A stretch of 37,474 nucleotides of DNA. It comes from Paraburkholderia haematera (GTDB taxonomy: Bacteria; Pseudomonadota; Gammaproteobacteria; Burkholderiales; Burkholderiaceae). A program made the position numbers and the translations under genes. Under the pieces are notes generated by a model. The model saw only the letters and a list, made by a program, of their open reading frames with translations, made no database searches and had not been told where the DNA came from. Every line of letters begins with the position of its first letter. Within the stretch, counting starts at the first letter, position 1. Shown piece by piece: positions 16,073 to 24,730 of this stretch. Where the stretch lies: the NCBI RefSeq assembly GCF_905220975.1, contig NZ_CAJNBK010000043.1, positions 1 through 37,474 of the forward strand, in the 5' to 3' direction.

Positions 16073-16996
16073 ATGCCGAAGCGAAAAATTGACACGCACC
16101 AACATTTTCTGCCCAAACTCTACGTAGACGCGGTTGGACTGGACTTGCTGAATGCGGCGATGCCGGGCGGTGTGGCCCCAACCTGGTCCGTCGAGGCAGC
16201 CATCGCGATGATGGATGAAAACGGCGTCGACGAGGGAATCCTGTCCATCTCTTCCGGGCCCACACTTCCGGACGCGGCGACACTGCTGAGAAAGTGCAAC
16301 GACCACGCAGCGGACCTCAGATCCCGGCATCCCGGACGGTTCGGCTCCTTCGCGAGCGTGCCGCTGCCAGACGTCGATGCAGCGCTGAAGGAAGTCAGCT
16401 ATTGTCTTGACGAGTTGAAGGTTGACGGCTTCATTGCTTTTTCGAACTACAACGGACTGTATCTGGGGGACGAACATTTCACGCCGCTGTGGGAAGAATT
16501 GAACAGGCGCGGGACCGTGGTTTTCGTTCACCCCAACCAGCCCCCTCACGATGTGCCGCCGGTCGCGCCGGCGTCCGTGCTCGAGTATCCCTTCGAGACG
16601 ACACGTACAGCCACCAGCCTGATCATGTCAGGTGCGATGAATCGCTTCAGGAACATCCGGTTCATCCTTTCGCATGCCGGGGGGACGCTGCCGTTCCTCG
16701 TCCCTCGCCTCGCCCTCTCGATTTCCATGATGCCCGCAGTGGCCGAGCGCGTGGGTGACACGTTGGCGGCCGTCAGATCCTTCTACTTCGACACGGCACT
16801 TTCCGCCGGCAATTCGCCCCTCAGCGCGCTGGCGCAAGTAGCAGATCCCGATCACATTCTCTTCGGGACGGACTTCCCGTTTGCACCGAGAGGCGCAATC
16901 CGGCAATTCGGGAACGTGCTCGACGACATCAAGATTCCCGGCATTGAAATGGACAAGGTGTACGGGGAAAATGCTGCCCGGTTGCTGGCGCGCTAA
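16073..16996 (+). CDS. ACMSD-type amidohydrolase, probable aromatic acid decarboxylase
   Basis: A 307-residue member of the amidohydrolase-2/ACMSD family. The metal site is clear: His9 and His11 in DTHQHF, His153 in VFVHPN, His201 in LSHAGG and Asp267 in FGTDFPF. This HxH type differs from the ExH type at 13746-14717. It is closer to ACMSD, 5-carboxyvanillate decarboxylase and 6-methylsalicylate decarboxylase-like proteins. AGGAGA lies 8 bases before ATG 16073. It is first in an operon with hydroxyquinol 1,2-dioxygenase and maleylacetate reductase, which argues for decarboxylation of a hydroxylated benzoate to the ring-cleavage substrate or its precursor. A hydrolase acting on a lactone ring-cleavage product (LigI-like) is an alternative. 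Confidence 0.82.
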   Translation: MPKRKIDTHQHFLPKLYVDAVGLDLLNAAMPGGVAPTWSVEAAIAMMDENGVDEGILSISSGPTLPDAATLLRKCNDHAADLRSRHPGRFGSFASVPLPDVDAALKEVSYCLDELKVDGFIAFSNYNGLYLGDEHFTPLWEELNRRGTVVFVHPNQPPHDVPPVAPASVLEYPFETTRTATSLIMSGAMNRFRNIRFILSHAGGTLPFLVPRLALSISMMPAVAERVGDTLAAVRSFYFDTALSAGNSPLSALAQVADPDHILFGTDFPFAPRGAIRQFGNVLDDIKIPGIEMDKVYGENAARLLAR

Positions 16997-17029
16997 CTGT
17001 ACTGGCAAATCGGAGTTCAAGGAAAGACG

Positions 17030-17914
17030 ATGCGTAATATCAACGAAGACACCATCACCCAAGCGGTGCTTGCGGCAATGGCCGGCTGTAACAACGACAG
17101 GCTGCGCAGTGTCATGACCAGCCTTGTCCAGCATTTGCATTCGTTCGCAAGAGACGTCAAGTTGACCGAGAGCGAATGGCGGTACGCAATCGACTTCCTC
17201 ACTCAGGTTGGCCATATCACCGATGAAAAACGCCAGGAGTTCGTACTCCTGTCTGACACGCTCGGTTTGTCGATGCTGGTTACGACACAGAACAACCGCA
17301 AGCCAGCCGAATGCACGGAAGCAACGGTTCTTGGGCCCTTCTTTGTTGAAGGTGCCCCCGAGTACAGGAACGGTGAAGATATCTCCAAGGGTGCAGCGGG
17401 TCTCCCCTGCTTTGTTGCCGGCCGCGTTCGGGGTCTTTCGGGAGAACCTGTCGCCGGGGCGGCGATCGAGGTCTGGCAATCCGATGAAGACGGATACTAC
17501 GACGTGCAGTACGGGGACCCTCTGGATACAGAAGTAGCGTTTCAAGCCCGTGGTCGTTTGCAGACACTGCCTGACGGACTCTTTCATTTCCGCTCGATTC
17601 TCGCTGAAGCCTATCCCATTCCGCACGATGGGCCGGTTGGTCGAATGCTTGATGCGCTCGGACGCCATCCGTGGCGGCCAGCCCACCTGCACTTCTGGAT
17701 CACGGCGCCAGGGTACGAGCCTTTGATTACACACGTGTTCCGGAACGGGGACAAGTATCTCGACTCGGACGCGGTATTCGGCGTACGCTCAACGTTGATC
17801 GTCGACTGGGTCGAGCATTCGCCAGGTGTCGCGCCGGACGGCACTGCGATGGACACCCCGTTTTACACGCTCGATTACGACTTCGTGCTCAACCCTTCGG
17901 CGCACGGGTCATGA
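17030..17914 (+). CDS. Hydroxyquinol 1,2-dioxygenase (intradiol)
   Basis: A 294-residue non-heme Fe(III) intradiol dioxygenase converting benzene-1,2,4-triol to maleylacetate. The N-terminal helical dimerisation domain runs to about residue 95, followed by the linker ECTEATVLGPFFVEGAP, typical of hydroxyquinol and chlorocatechol enzymes. The iron ligands are Tyr157 (DGYYDVQ), Tyr195 (LAEAYPIP), and His219 and His221 (RPAHLHFWI). IPHDGPVGRML and HVFRNGDKYLDSDAVFGVR are also hydroxyquinol-type. AAGGAAAG precedes ATG 17030. It lies 33 bases after the amidohydrolase and 27 before maleylacetate reductase. This pairing is the standard lower route of resorcinol and resorcylate catabolism, so the function is well supported. 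Confidence 0.94.
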   Translation: MRNINEDTITQAVLAAMAGCNNDRLRSVMTSLVQHLHSFARDVKLTESEWRYAIDFLTQVGHITDEKRQEFVLLSDTLGLSMLVTTQNNRKPAECTEATVLGPFFVEGAPEYRNGEDISKGAAGLPCFVAGRVRGLSGEPVAGAAIEVWQSDEDGYYDVQYGDPLDTEVAFQARGRLQTLPDGLFHFRSILAEAYPIPHDGPVGRMLDALGRHPWRPAHLHFWITAPGYEPLITHVFRNGDKYLDSDAVFGVRSTLIVDWVEHSPGVAPDGTAMDTPFYTLDYDFVLNPSAHGS

Positions 17915-17941
17915 ACAGGCTCATTCTCGTCGGAACCCGCC

Positions 17942-19015
17942 ATGTCAACATCTGAATTCGTCTATAACGGGCGCGGCACGCGTGTCGTCTTCGGGTCCGG
18001 CTCACGTACCCATATCGAACGTGAGTTGCACACGCTGCAGGTACGCCGCGCGCTGATTCTGTGTAGTCAGGAGCAACGCGCATTGGGCGAATCGGTTGCA
18101 GACCAATTGGGTGTGCTCGCAGCAGGTGTCTTTGATCGAGCTGCCATGCACGTGCCCGTTGAGCTGATCACGGAAGTACGCACGGTTGCCGCGTCGCTGA
18201 ATGCCGACTGCCTCATCGCCGTGGGCGGCGGCTCGGCGATTGGCCTCGCGAAGGGTCTTGCCCTCGAGACGAGCCTGCCCATTCTCGCCGTGCCGACCAC
18301 CTACGCTGGCAGTGAGATGACACCCATATTCGGGTTGACCGATTCGGGCCTGAAACGGACAGGCACCGATTTACGCGTACTACCCAAAACAGTCATCTAC
18401 GATCCAGACCTTACCCTGACTTTGCCAGTAAGCATGTCTGCGACAAGCGGCATTAACGCAATCGCACACGCGGCAGAAGGTTTGTATTCACGCGATGCCA
18501 ATCCTCTTACCAGCCTGATGGCCGAAGAGGGCATCGCGGCGCTCGCGCGCAGCTTACCCAAAATTGTCGCACAGCCGAATGACCCTTCCGCACGCACCGA
18601 TGCGCTCTATGGCGCCTGGCTTTGCGGTACCGTGCTCGGCAGCGTCGGTATGGCGTTGCATCATAAGCTATGTCATACGCTCGGCGGCAGTTTCAATCTG
18701 CCGCACTCACCCACCCATACCATTGTGCTGCCCCACGCCCTGGCGTACAACGCGGGTGCGGCGCCGGATGCGATGAGACGGATTGCGCGGGCGCTCGGGC
18801 ACGAAAGCGCTGCGCAAGGTCTATACGAACTCGCGCGGGCAAACGGCGCACCCATCGCACTTAAGGAGATCGGCATGCTTGAGGAACACCTCGACCAGGC
18901 CGCCGACCTTGCGTGCGAAAACGCCTACTGGAATCCTCGTCCGCTTGAACGCGGAGCAATTCGTGCGTTGCTGCAGCGGGCATTTGACGGTAGCGCACCC
19001 AGTGATGCGTTGTAG
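17942..19015 (+). CDS. Maleylacetate reductase
   Basis: A 357-residue iron-containing-alcohol-dehydrogenase family enzyme that reduces maleylacetate to 3-oxoadipate with NAD(P)H. It begins with SEFVYNGRGTRVVFGSG, a common start of maleylacetate reductases. GGGSAIGLAKG at residues 95-105 binds the nucleotide, and PTTYAGSEMTPIFGLTD is a family motif. HHKLCHTLGGSFNLPHSPTHTIVLPH carries the conserved His cluster. It follows the dioxygenase by 27 bases, and its product enters the 3-oxoadipate pathway. No 3-oxoadipate CoA-transferase or thiolase is present in the window, so the last steps must be encoded elsewhere. Confidence 0.94.
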   Translation: MSTSEFVYNGRGTRVVFGSGSRTHIERELHTLQVRRALILCSQEQRALGESVADQLGVLAAGVFDRAAMHVPVELITEVRTVAASLNADCLIAVGGGSAIGLAKGLALETSLPILAVPTTYAGSEMTPIFGLTDSGLKRTGTDLRVLPKTVIYDPDLTLTLPVSMSATSGINAIAHAAEGLYSRDANPLTSLMAEEGIAALARSLPKIVAQPNDPSARTDALYGAWLCGTVLGSVGMALHHKLCHTLGGSFNLPHSPTHTIVLPHALAYNAGAAPDAMRRIARALGHESAAQGLYELARANGAPIALKEIGMLEEHLDQAADLACENAYWNPRPLERGAIRALLQRAFDGSAPSDAL

Positions 19016-19086
19016 AACGCGTTTCGTCCGGATCCAATGATCTGGATACCCCATAGTCACTTCAACGTGTCGCAACGTATTCGCAC

Positions 19087-19770
19087 ATGGCATCACGAAC
19101 ACTACCTGATGCAAGACATGTCCGGACGAGTCGCCCGACGGAACTTAAGCGTGCCGAACAGCAGCGCGCGCAGGAAACTCGTTCGGCCATTTTAAACGCA
19201 GCGCTTACGGAGTTTTCATCGAAGGGTTTCGAAGTCGCGAGTATTCGCAGCATTGCAGACCGAATTGGGATGCAGCATCCGCTCGTTACCTACCACTTTC
19301 GTTCCAAAGAAATTCTGTGGCAAGCGGTAGCCGAATATGTGTTCGAGCGTGTCCGGCAAGAACGCGACGCAAGTCTGTTCAGCTTCGGTCCGGCTAGCGC
19401 AGTCGATCGTCTCAAGCTGGCCTACAGAGCGCTATTCCGCTTCACTATGGCGTTTCCCGAGTTTCACCGCTTCATACTTCAGGAGTCGCTAGGTTCCAGC
19501 TCGCGGCTGCAATGGCTCGCGGATACTTTCCTGAAACCGCTAATTAGCTGGTTGCTACCGCAAATCCGCGCCGCCCAGGAGGAGCACGCGCTGCCCAACG
19601 TCGAACCTATTGTTTTCCACTATATGTTGATTAGTCTGACGTCGACCCTCTCGGGCTTCGGCCCGGAATTTCTGGCGACCAGCGATCTATCACCGTCCGA
19701 TCCGGCGCTGGCCGAGGAATATTGGCGCACCGTCGAGCAGTTCGTGTTTGGAGCATTGGAATCACGTTAG
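19087..19770 (+). CDS. TetR-family regulator (first of a paralogous pair)
   Basis: A 227-residue repressor with an N-terminal TetR helix-turn-helix: TRSAILNAALTEFSSKGFEVASIRSIADRIGMQHPLVTYHFRSKEILW. The C-terminal all-helical part includes PEFHRFILQESL and a conserved YMLISLTSTLSGFGPE. About three quarters of the residues match the TetR at 31707-32465 by eye, and SRPTELKRAEQQRAQETRSAILNAAL is shared without change. It lies 71 bases behind maleylacetate reductase on the same strand, and no strong separate promoter is obvious, so it is probably the last gene of the hydroxyquinol operon. It converges on the HMG-CoA-lyase-like gene. It may recognise the ATACTTTACG palindromes. Confidence 0.88.
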   Translation: MASRTLPDARHVRTSRPTELKRAEQQRAQETRSAILNAALTEFSSKGFEVASIRSIADRIGMQHPLVTYHFRSKEILWQAVAEYVFERVRQERDASLFSFGPASAVDRLKLAYRALFRFTMAFPEFHRFILQESLGSSSRLQWLADTFLKPLISWLLPQIRAAQEEHALPNVEPIVFHYMLISLTSTLSGFGPEFLATSDLSPSDPALAEEYWRTVEQFVFGALESR

Positions 19771-19929
19771 GAGAGCTGCATGGAAACTATGCTGCGAGCT
19801 CAGCGCGCCCTTCCAGCCAGTATGGCACTTGACCACGTTTTCAAAACACGCGGCAGGCGCCGCAACGCGGTATTGCGGTATCGCGCCGGCGCACGCTCGA
19901 AACGGCCGATCGCCGTTGACACAGCAACA

Positions 19930-20847
19930 TCAGTTGCGTGCCCTGCGCGCTATTAGTGCCTTACCCGCGCGTGCGCCATTCTCGCGGCTCATTTGCTGAC
20001 TCACCCAATCACCAATCGAAACGACGGCGTCGAGATCAATTCCCGTTTCAATCCCGAGGCCGTCCAGAAGGTAGAGCAGGTCTTCAGTAGCGACATTGCC
20101 GGTGGCGCCTTTGGCATAGGGGCAACCGCCCAGTCCACCAACCGACGCGTGGAAAATCGACATGCCGACCTGAAGAGCGCCGACGATATTTGCCAGCGCC
20201 TGCCCATAGGTGTCGTGGAAGTGGCCAGCGAGAGACGCCAACGGAAACTCCCTGGAAGCCGCTTGAACAACTCGCTGAACCTGGTGCACCGTGCCAACCC
20301 CAATCGTGTCGGCAATGTCGATTTCATCACACCCCAGATCGCGAAAACGCCTGACCATATCGACGACGGCATCCACGCTCACCGGCCCCTGGTACGGGCA
20401 TCCGAAGGAACATGAAATGCTGGCGCGCAATCGCAATCCCGCTGTTTTCGCCATACGCGCGACCGGGGAAAAGCGTTCGATGGATTCCGTGATGGAACAA
20501 TTGATGTTGCGAAGTGAAAATGCTTCGCTCGCTGCACCGAAAATGACGACCTCGTCGGCCTTGCTCTCTATCGCGGCCTCAAGCCCTCTCATGTTGGGTG
20601 TCAGTGCAGCATACGAGACCCCCGCTTCGCGATCTATCCCAGCCATGACTGCCGCACCGTCGGCCATTTGCGGAATCCATTTTGGCGACACGAAGGACGC
20701 GGCTTCGATGCGCCGCACGCCGGCGCCAACGAGTCGATTGACTAGTTCAATCTTGGTGTCGGTCGGTATGAACGTGCTTTCCGCCTGCAGACCGTCTCTA
20801 GGCCCGACCTCGACAAGGTGTACGCGCTTTGGAAGACCGCTATCCAT
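19930..20847 (-). CDS. HMG-CoA lyase-like carbon-carbon lyase
   Basis: A 305-residue protein of the HMGL-like TIM-barrel family. HMG-CoA lyase cleaves 3-hydroxy-3-methylglutaryl-CoA to acetyl-CoA and acetoacetate. The family residues are intact: Arg17 and Asp18 in VEVGPRDGLQ, ASFVSPKWIPQMAD, His209 and His211 in GHFHDTYG, and Cys242 with Asn251 in GGCPYAKGATGNVATED. ATG 20847 has a strong GGAGGGAGG; an ATG at 20877 with GGAG is an alternative giving 315 residues. It is last in the ligase/hydroxylase module, about 220 bases after the TfdB-like gene. An HMG-CoA lyase in a hydroxyquinol cluster is unexpected. It may cleave HMG-CoA from a branched side chain or a different 3-hydroxyacyl-CoA. Confidence 0.88.
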   Translation of the reverse strand: MDSGLPKRVHLVEVGPRDGLQAESTFIPTDTKIELVNRLVGAGVRRIEAASFVSPKWIPQMADGAAVMAGIDREAGVSYAALTPNMRGLEAAIESKADEVVIFGAASEAFSLRNINCSITESIERFSPVARMAKTAGLRLRASISCSFGCPYQGPVSVDAVVDMVRRFRDLGCDEIDIADTIGVGTVHQVQRVVQAASREFPLASLAGHFHDTYGQALANIVGALQVGMSIFHASVGGLGGCPYAKGATGNVATEDLLYLLDGLGIETGIDLDAVVSIGDWVSQQMSRENGARAGKALIARRARN

Positions 20848-21069
20848 GCCCTCCCTCCAACTTTCCTGCTGATTCATTTTGAACTCCATTTCGTAGCAAG
20901 GGTCGACCCTCGCGACTTGGGGCACGATTGCGACACCGCAGAAACAGTTCCAGCGAGAATCAGATCCCCGTGCCAGCGGCGAGCAAGACCAACGGTGCTC
21001 GAATTGTGTATGCGTCTCGCCGTCGACGTGTAACCACACAGATCCAGGCGAGACGCTCAACTTCTGCAT

Positions 21070-22824
21070 TTACCTTGAGAGCACCTGCTTCAATACCCGG
21101 CGAAGCTCGGCTGCCGGATCATCCGGCAACGTGAGGCTACGCCACGCCACATGATGGTCGGGGCGGGCCAATACGCAGCCACTGTCGCCGATTTCCCGCA
21201 CGCGAGCCCAGTCGCCTGTGTGGTCCGCATAGGGCTGCCGCGGACCGATAACATGTACGTCAAGCTTCAACCCCAGCTCCTCGCCGACTCTTGAGGCAGC
21301 CTCGACCCATGCTTCGCCTCCAAGACCGGTGAACAGTACGAATCGCCCATGTCCAGCGAGGTCAAGCGTGGAATGTGGCCGTCCACGGGAGTCGAAAACC
21401 CAGGCATGCGGCAGACGCGCGCCAGGCCATGTCGTCGCCTGGTAATACAGCTCACGGTCACGCGCGAATGCTGGTTCGGTTTGCCCATCGGTCACCGCAG
21501 CGCTCGAGTGATAGCGTTGATTCATCTCCACGCCCTGGGCGTCCAGTTCATATCGCTTGAACGCCAACGCTTCCCGAATTTCGTCCCGCTGTTTTTCCGC
21601 GGCCTCGGTGGTTCCGCTTCGAGCATGCATATTCGCTTGCAAGACTTCCGCATCGTTCGATTTGTCAATGCCAAGCGCGCTATAGAGCGGCGCAAATTCG
21701 GCAATCGACTGGTTCGCGCGGGTGACGACCTGCTTCGCGATCGGTGCACGCTCAGCCGAATAGGTATCCAGAAGCGCTTCACCCGCGTGCCCCTTGATGA
21801 CCTGCGCGAGCTTCCAGGCAAGGTTGAACGCATCCTGAATCGACGTGTTGGAGCCCAACCCGCCGGACGGCGGATGCCGGTGGGTCGCATCGCCCATGCA
21901 GAACACTCGCCCCTCCTGCATGCGGGTCGCGTACATGTTGTTCACGGTCCAGGTATTCGCGCCCAACAGTTCGATCTCGAGATCCGGCTTGCCCACCAGC
22001 TGGCGTGCGATCGTGGTGGCCTTTGCCTCGTCCACAACCGGAGCCGGCTCGTTGATGTCATAGCCCCAAACAATCAACCACTCGTTCCAGGGCCGAACCA
22101 TCCGGATGAGGCCCATCCCGATACCGCCCACTTCTGCGCCCGGTTGCATGATGGGGTACAACACTGCCGGGCGATGCGCAACAAATTCAGACAGGTCCGC
22201 GCGGAACCAGATGTTCATCGATCCCCGTACACCCATCTGCCCTTCGAAAGGCAGACCCGCGTCCTTCGCGACCTTGGAGTTCCCTCCGTCCGCGCCGATA
22301 AGGTACTTCGATCTGACCGTGAACTCCTCCCCCGACAATCGGTCACGGCAGAGCGTCATAACACCGTCTTCAGTCTGCGCATGACTCAGATACTCCGTGC
22401 TCATCCGCGCCTCAGTGCCTCGTGCACAAGCCGTTTTGAACAGCAGCGGCTCCATGAACGTCTGCGGCAAATCGTTCATCTTTGTCGGACTCGACAATTG
22501 GCGTTCCGCTCTTGACAGCGGATGCAGTCCCCAACTGGGCACCCTGCCAATCTCCTCACCAGTCAGACTTTCGCAGAAAACCGTCCCGCCCATCAGATCC
22601 TGATCGGTCGCGTACAGGTAAGCCTCCTGCTCCACCTGCTGACCGAGGTCACGCAGGACTTCCATGGTGCGAAGGTTTGTAATGTGCGCTCGAGGCGTGT
22701 TGGCCAGCCACCGATACTGGTTGATGACCATGTTGCTGATACCGTACGTCGAAAGCAGCGCGGCACTGGCGGAGCCGGCAGGCCCCGTTCCGACGATGAG
22801 TACGTCCGTGGTTATTTCATACAT
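21070..22824 (-). CDS. FAD-dependent phenol hydroxylase (2,4-dichlorophenol 6-monooxygenase/TfdB-like)
   Basis: A 584-residue class A flavoprotein monooxygenase. GTGPAG at residues 12-17 is the FAD fold, and PRAHITNLRTMEVLRDLG is the TfdB-type substrate-domain signature. LIGADGGNSKVAK is the DG motif, and RVFCMGDATHRHPPSGGLGSN binds FAD. The C-terminal thioredoxin-like domain ends in GCVLARPDHHVAWRS. The start ATG 22824 has GGAGGT five bases upstream. It sits between the acyl-CoA ligase (119-bp gap) and the HMG-CoA-lyase-like gene. It is only distantly similar to the hydroxylase at 5819-7468, so the island has two different ring hydroxylases. It probably ortho- or para-hydroxylates a phenol; resorcinol 4-hydroxylation is one option. 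Confidence 0.88.
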   Translation of the reverse strand: MYEITTDVLIVGTGPAGSASAALLSTYGISNMVINQYRWLANTPRAHITNLRTMEVLRDLGQQVEQEAYLYATDQDLMGGTVFCESLTGEEIGRVPSWGLHPLSRAERQLSSPTKMNDLPQTFMEPLLFKTACARGTEARMSTEYLSHAQTEDGVMTLCRDRLSGEEFTVRSKYLIGADGGNSKVAKDAGLPFEGQMGVRGSMNIWFRADLSEFVAHRPAVLYPIMQPGAEVGGIGMGLIRMVRPWNEWLIVWGYDINEPAPVVDEAKATTIARQLVGKPDLEIELLGANTWTVNNMYATRMQEGRVFCMGDATHRHPPSGGLGSNTSIQDAFNLAWKLAQVIKGHAGEALLDTYSAERAPIAKQVVTRANQSIAEFAPLYSALGIDKSNDAEVLQANMHARSGTTEAAEKQRDEIREALAFKRYELDAQGVEMNQRYHSSAAVTDGQTEPAFARDRELYYQATTWPGARLPHAWVFDSRGRPHSTLDLAGHGRFVLFTGLGGEAWVEAASRVGEELGLKLDVHVIGPRQPYADHTGDWARVREIGDSGCVLARPDHHVAWRSLTLPDDPAAELRRVLKQVLSR

Positions 22825-22943
22825 TCGACACCTCCAATTGTCACGCCTTCGCACCTCGCCGCGCCCGAATATTTCGGATACCTAACTCAACGCGAGATTA
22901 CGAGTCTCAGTTTTTACGATCCTGCCCGGTTTTCACTAACCCG

Positions 22944-24680
22944 TCAGGCGGTCTTGTGCTCGGTCAGATTAAGATAACGGATCATCTCCTCACGCATTGC
23001 AAACTTCTGCACTTTTCCCGTAACAGTCATTGGCAATTCATTAACGAAACGAATATATTTTGGCACCTTATAGTGTGCGATCTGCCCCCGGCAAAAGTCC
23101 CTGATGTCCTCCTCAGTCGAAACCTCACCTTTTCGAAGCACGATCCAGGCGCACAACTCCTCGCCGTTCTTCTCATCCGGCACGCCAAACACCTGCACAT
23201 TCTGTATTTTCGGATGCCTGAAGAGGTACTCCTCAACTTCGCGAGGATAGATGTTCTCTCCCCCTCGGATCACCATGTCCTTCAACCTTCCAACGATGTT
23301 GCAATATCCATCGGCGTCGATTGTTGCGAGATCGCCCGTATGCATCCATCCGTCAACGATGCTTTCGCGCGTTTTTGTCTCGTCCTCCCAGTACCCCAGC
23401 ATGACCGAGTACCCTCTTGTACAGAGTTCTCCCGTCTCGCCGACCGATACCGTTTTACCGTCGAAATCGACTATCTTTACCTCGAGATGAGGTTGAATCC
23501 GCCCGACTGTTGTCGTGCGCTTATCCAGCGGATCGGCGGTCGCGCTCTGAAACGACACGGGACTGGTCTCTGTCATTCCATACGCAATGGTGACCTCCCG
23601 CATATGCATGTTCGTCACGACCTGATTCATTGTCTCGACAGGGCAAGGCGACCCTGCCATGATGCCGGTCCGCAGACTGCTCAGGTCAAACGATGAGAAC
23701 TCCGGATGCCCCAGTTCGGCGATAAACATGGTCGGCACCCCGTGGAGTGCGGTACAACGCTCTTCCGAGACGGCCGCGAGGGTCGCACCGGCGTCGAATC
23801 CTTCGCCCGGGAACACCATCTGCGCACCGACCGATACGCATGCCAGTACGCCAAGCACCATGCCGAAACAGTGGTACAGCGGCACCGGAATGCAGAGCGA
23901 GTCGGCATCGGACAACTTCATCGCCATCGCAACAAAACGCCCATTGTTGACAATGTTTCGATGTGTCAGCGTTGCACCCTTCGGACTACCGGTAGTACCG
24001 CTCGTGAACTGGATATTGATCGGATCATGGGAAGAAAGTGTTTGCTCGACGGTATCGATTACCTCACGCCCTTTGTCTCGCAGAACCCCCTCTCCGCGCT
24101 GCATGACCGCGTGGAATGACATGACGCCCGATACGTGCCAATCGCCCACGGAGATCACCGTACGAAGGTCTGGCAGACGTGCGGCCCTCAACTCGTCCGA
24201 CTGCTGCGATGCGAGTTCAGGCGCTACGTCGAGCAACATCGAAATGTAGTTCGACGTTTTGAAACTCTCAGCGGTGACAAGCGCTTTGCATTTCACTTTC
24301 TGTAGCGCGTACTCGAGTTCCGCCACGCGATAGGCTGGGTTGATGTTGACCAACACAGCACCGATGCGCGCTGTCGCGAACTGCGTGAGCAACCATTCGA
24401 ACCGGTTGGGAGACCAGATGCCGACACGGTCCCCTTTCTCTATTCCCAATGACAGGAAACCCGCGGCGAGCTGATCGACATGGTCGTCGAATTCCTTCCA
24501 TGTCCATCGTAAAAGTTGTTCCCGGAACACCACAGCTTGCTGATCGGAAAACCGGCGTGCTGTTTCCCTTAGAAACTGGCCGACTGTGGACTCGCTCAAC
24601 GGAACGTCCGCCGCACCCCGTACGTAGGCAAGGCCATCGGCTGGCGCATCGAGCGCAGGGAAACTGGGTAAAGTGTGCAT
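22944..24680 (-). CDS. Acyl-CoA ligase (AMP-binding, ACSF2/FadD-like)
   Basis: A 578-residue ATP-dependent ligase of the ANL superfamily, which activates a carboxylic acid to its CoA thioester. The P-loop-like A3 motif is FTSGTTGSPKGATLTH, A5 is AYGMTETSPVS, and A7/A8 are GWMHTGDLATID and GRLKDMVIRGGENIYPREVEE. The catalytic lysine is in LPMTVTGKVQKF. Its length and the segment GIEKGDRVGIWSPNRFEWLL place it with medium-chain and branched acyl ligases of the ACSF2 type rather than benzoate-CoA ligases. The start at 24680 is favoured by GGAGG eight bases upstream; the frame could also open at 24695. It lies 50 bases after the enoyl-CoA hydratase. The likely substrate is the acid freed by the CocE/NonD hydrolase. 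Confidence 0.9.
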   Translation of the reverse strand: MHTLPSFPALDAPADGLAYVRGAADVPLSESTVGQFLRETARRFSDQQAVVFREQLLRWTWKEFDDHVDQLAAGFLSLGIEKGDRVGIWSPNRFEWLLTQFATARIGAVLVNINPAYRVAELEYALQKVKCKALVTAESFKTSNYISMLLDVAPELASQQSDELRAARLPDLRTVISVGDWHVSGVMSFHAVMQRGEGVLRDKGREVIDTVEQTLSSHDPINIQFTSGTTGSPKGATLTHRNIVNNGRFVAMAMKLSDADSLCIPVPLYHCFGMVLGVLACVSVGAQMVFPGEGFDAGATLAAVSEERCTALHGVPTMFIAELGHPEFSSFDLSSLRTGIMAGSPCPVETMNQVVTNMHMREVTIAYGMTETSPVSFQSATADPLDKRTTTVGRIQPHLEVKIVDFDGKTVSVGETGELCTRGYSVMLGYWEDETKTRESIVDGWMHTGDLATIDADGYCNIVGRLKDMVIRGGENIYPREVEEYLFRHPKIQNVQVFGVPDEKNGEELCAWIVLRKGEVSTEEDIRDFCRGQIAHYKVPKYIRFVNELPMTVTGKVQKFAMREEMIRYLNLTEHKTA

Positions 24681-24730
24681 GAAGCCATCCTCCATCGTTG
24701 CTGCGCGTTTCCGCCCCAGCCTGCGTCAGA

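Noticed and set aside
15613..16116. Minus-strand open frame in the gap before the hydroxyquinol operon, considered as a gene or transposase relic
   Set aside because: No conserved motif or ribosome site. It runs through the promoter and start of the amidohydrolase gene; no terminal repeats were seen.
14731..19076. Shared 16-mer TTCAACGYGTCGCAAC at 14731-14746 and 19061-19076, both close to a start codon
   Set aside because: It lies on opposite sides relative to transcription (before a minus-strand and a plus-strand gene) and is not palindromic. Chance or weak ancestry is as likely as function.
19860..19878. Inverted repeat CCGCAA-N7-TTGCGG between the convergent TetR and lyase genes, considered as a terminator
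   Set aside because: The stem is only six base pairs and there is no T-run on either strand.
21349..22515. Plus-strand open frame of 388 codons opposite the TfdB-like hydroxylase
   Set aside because: Arg/His-rich translation without family features; the opposite strand carries complete FAD motifs.
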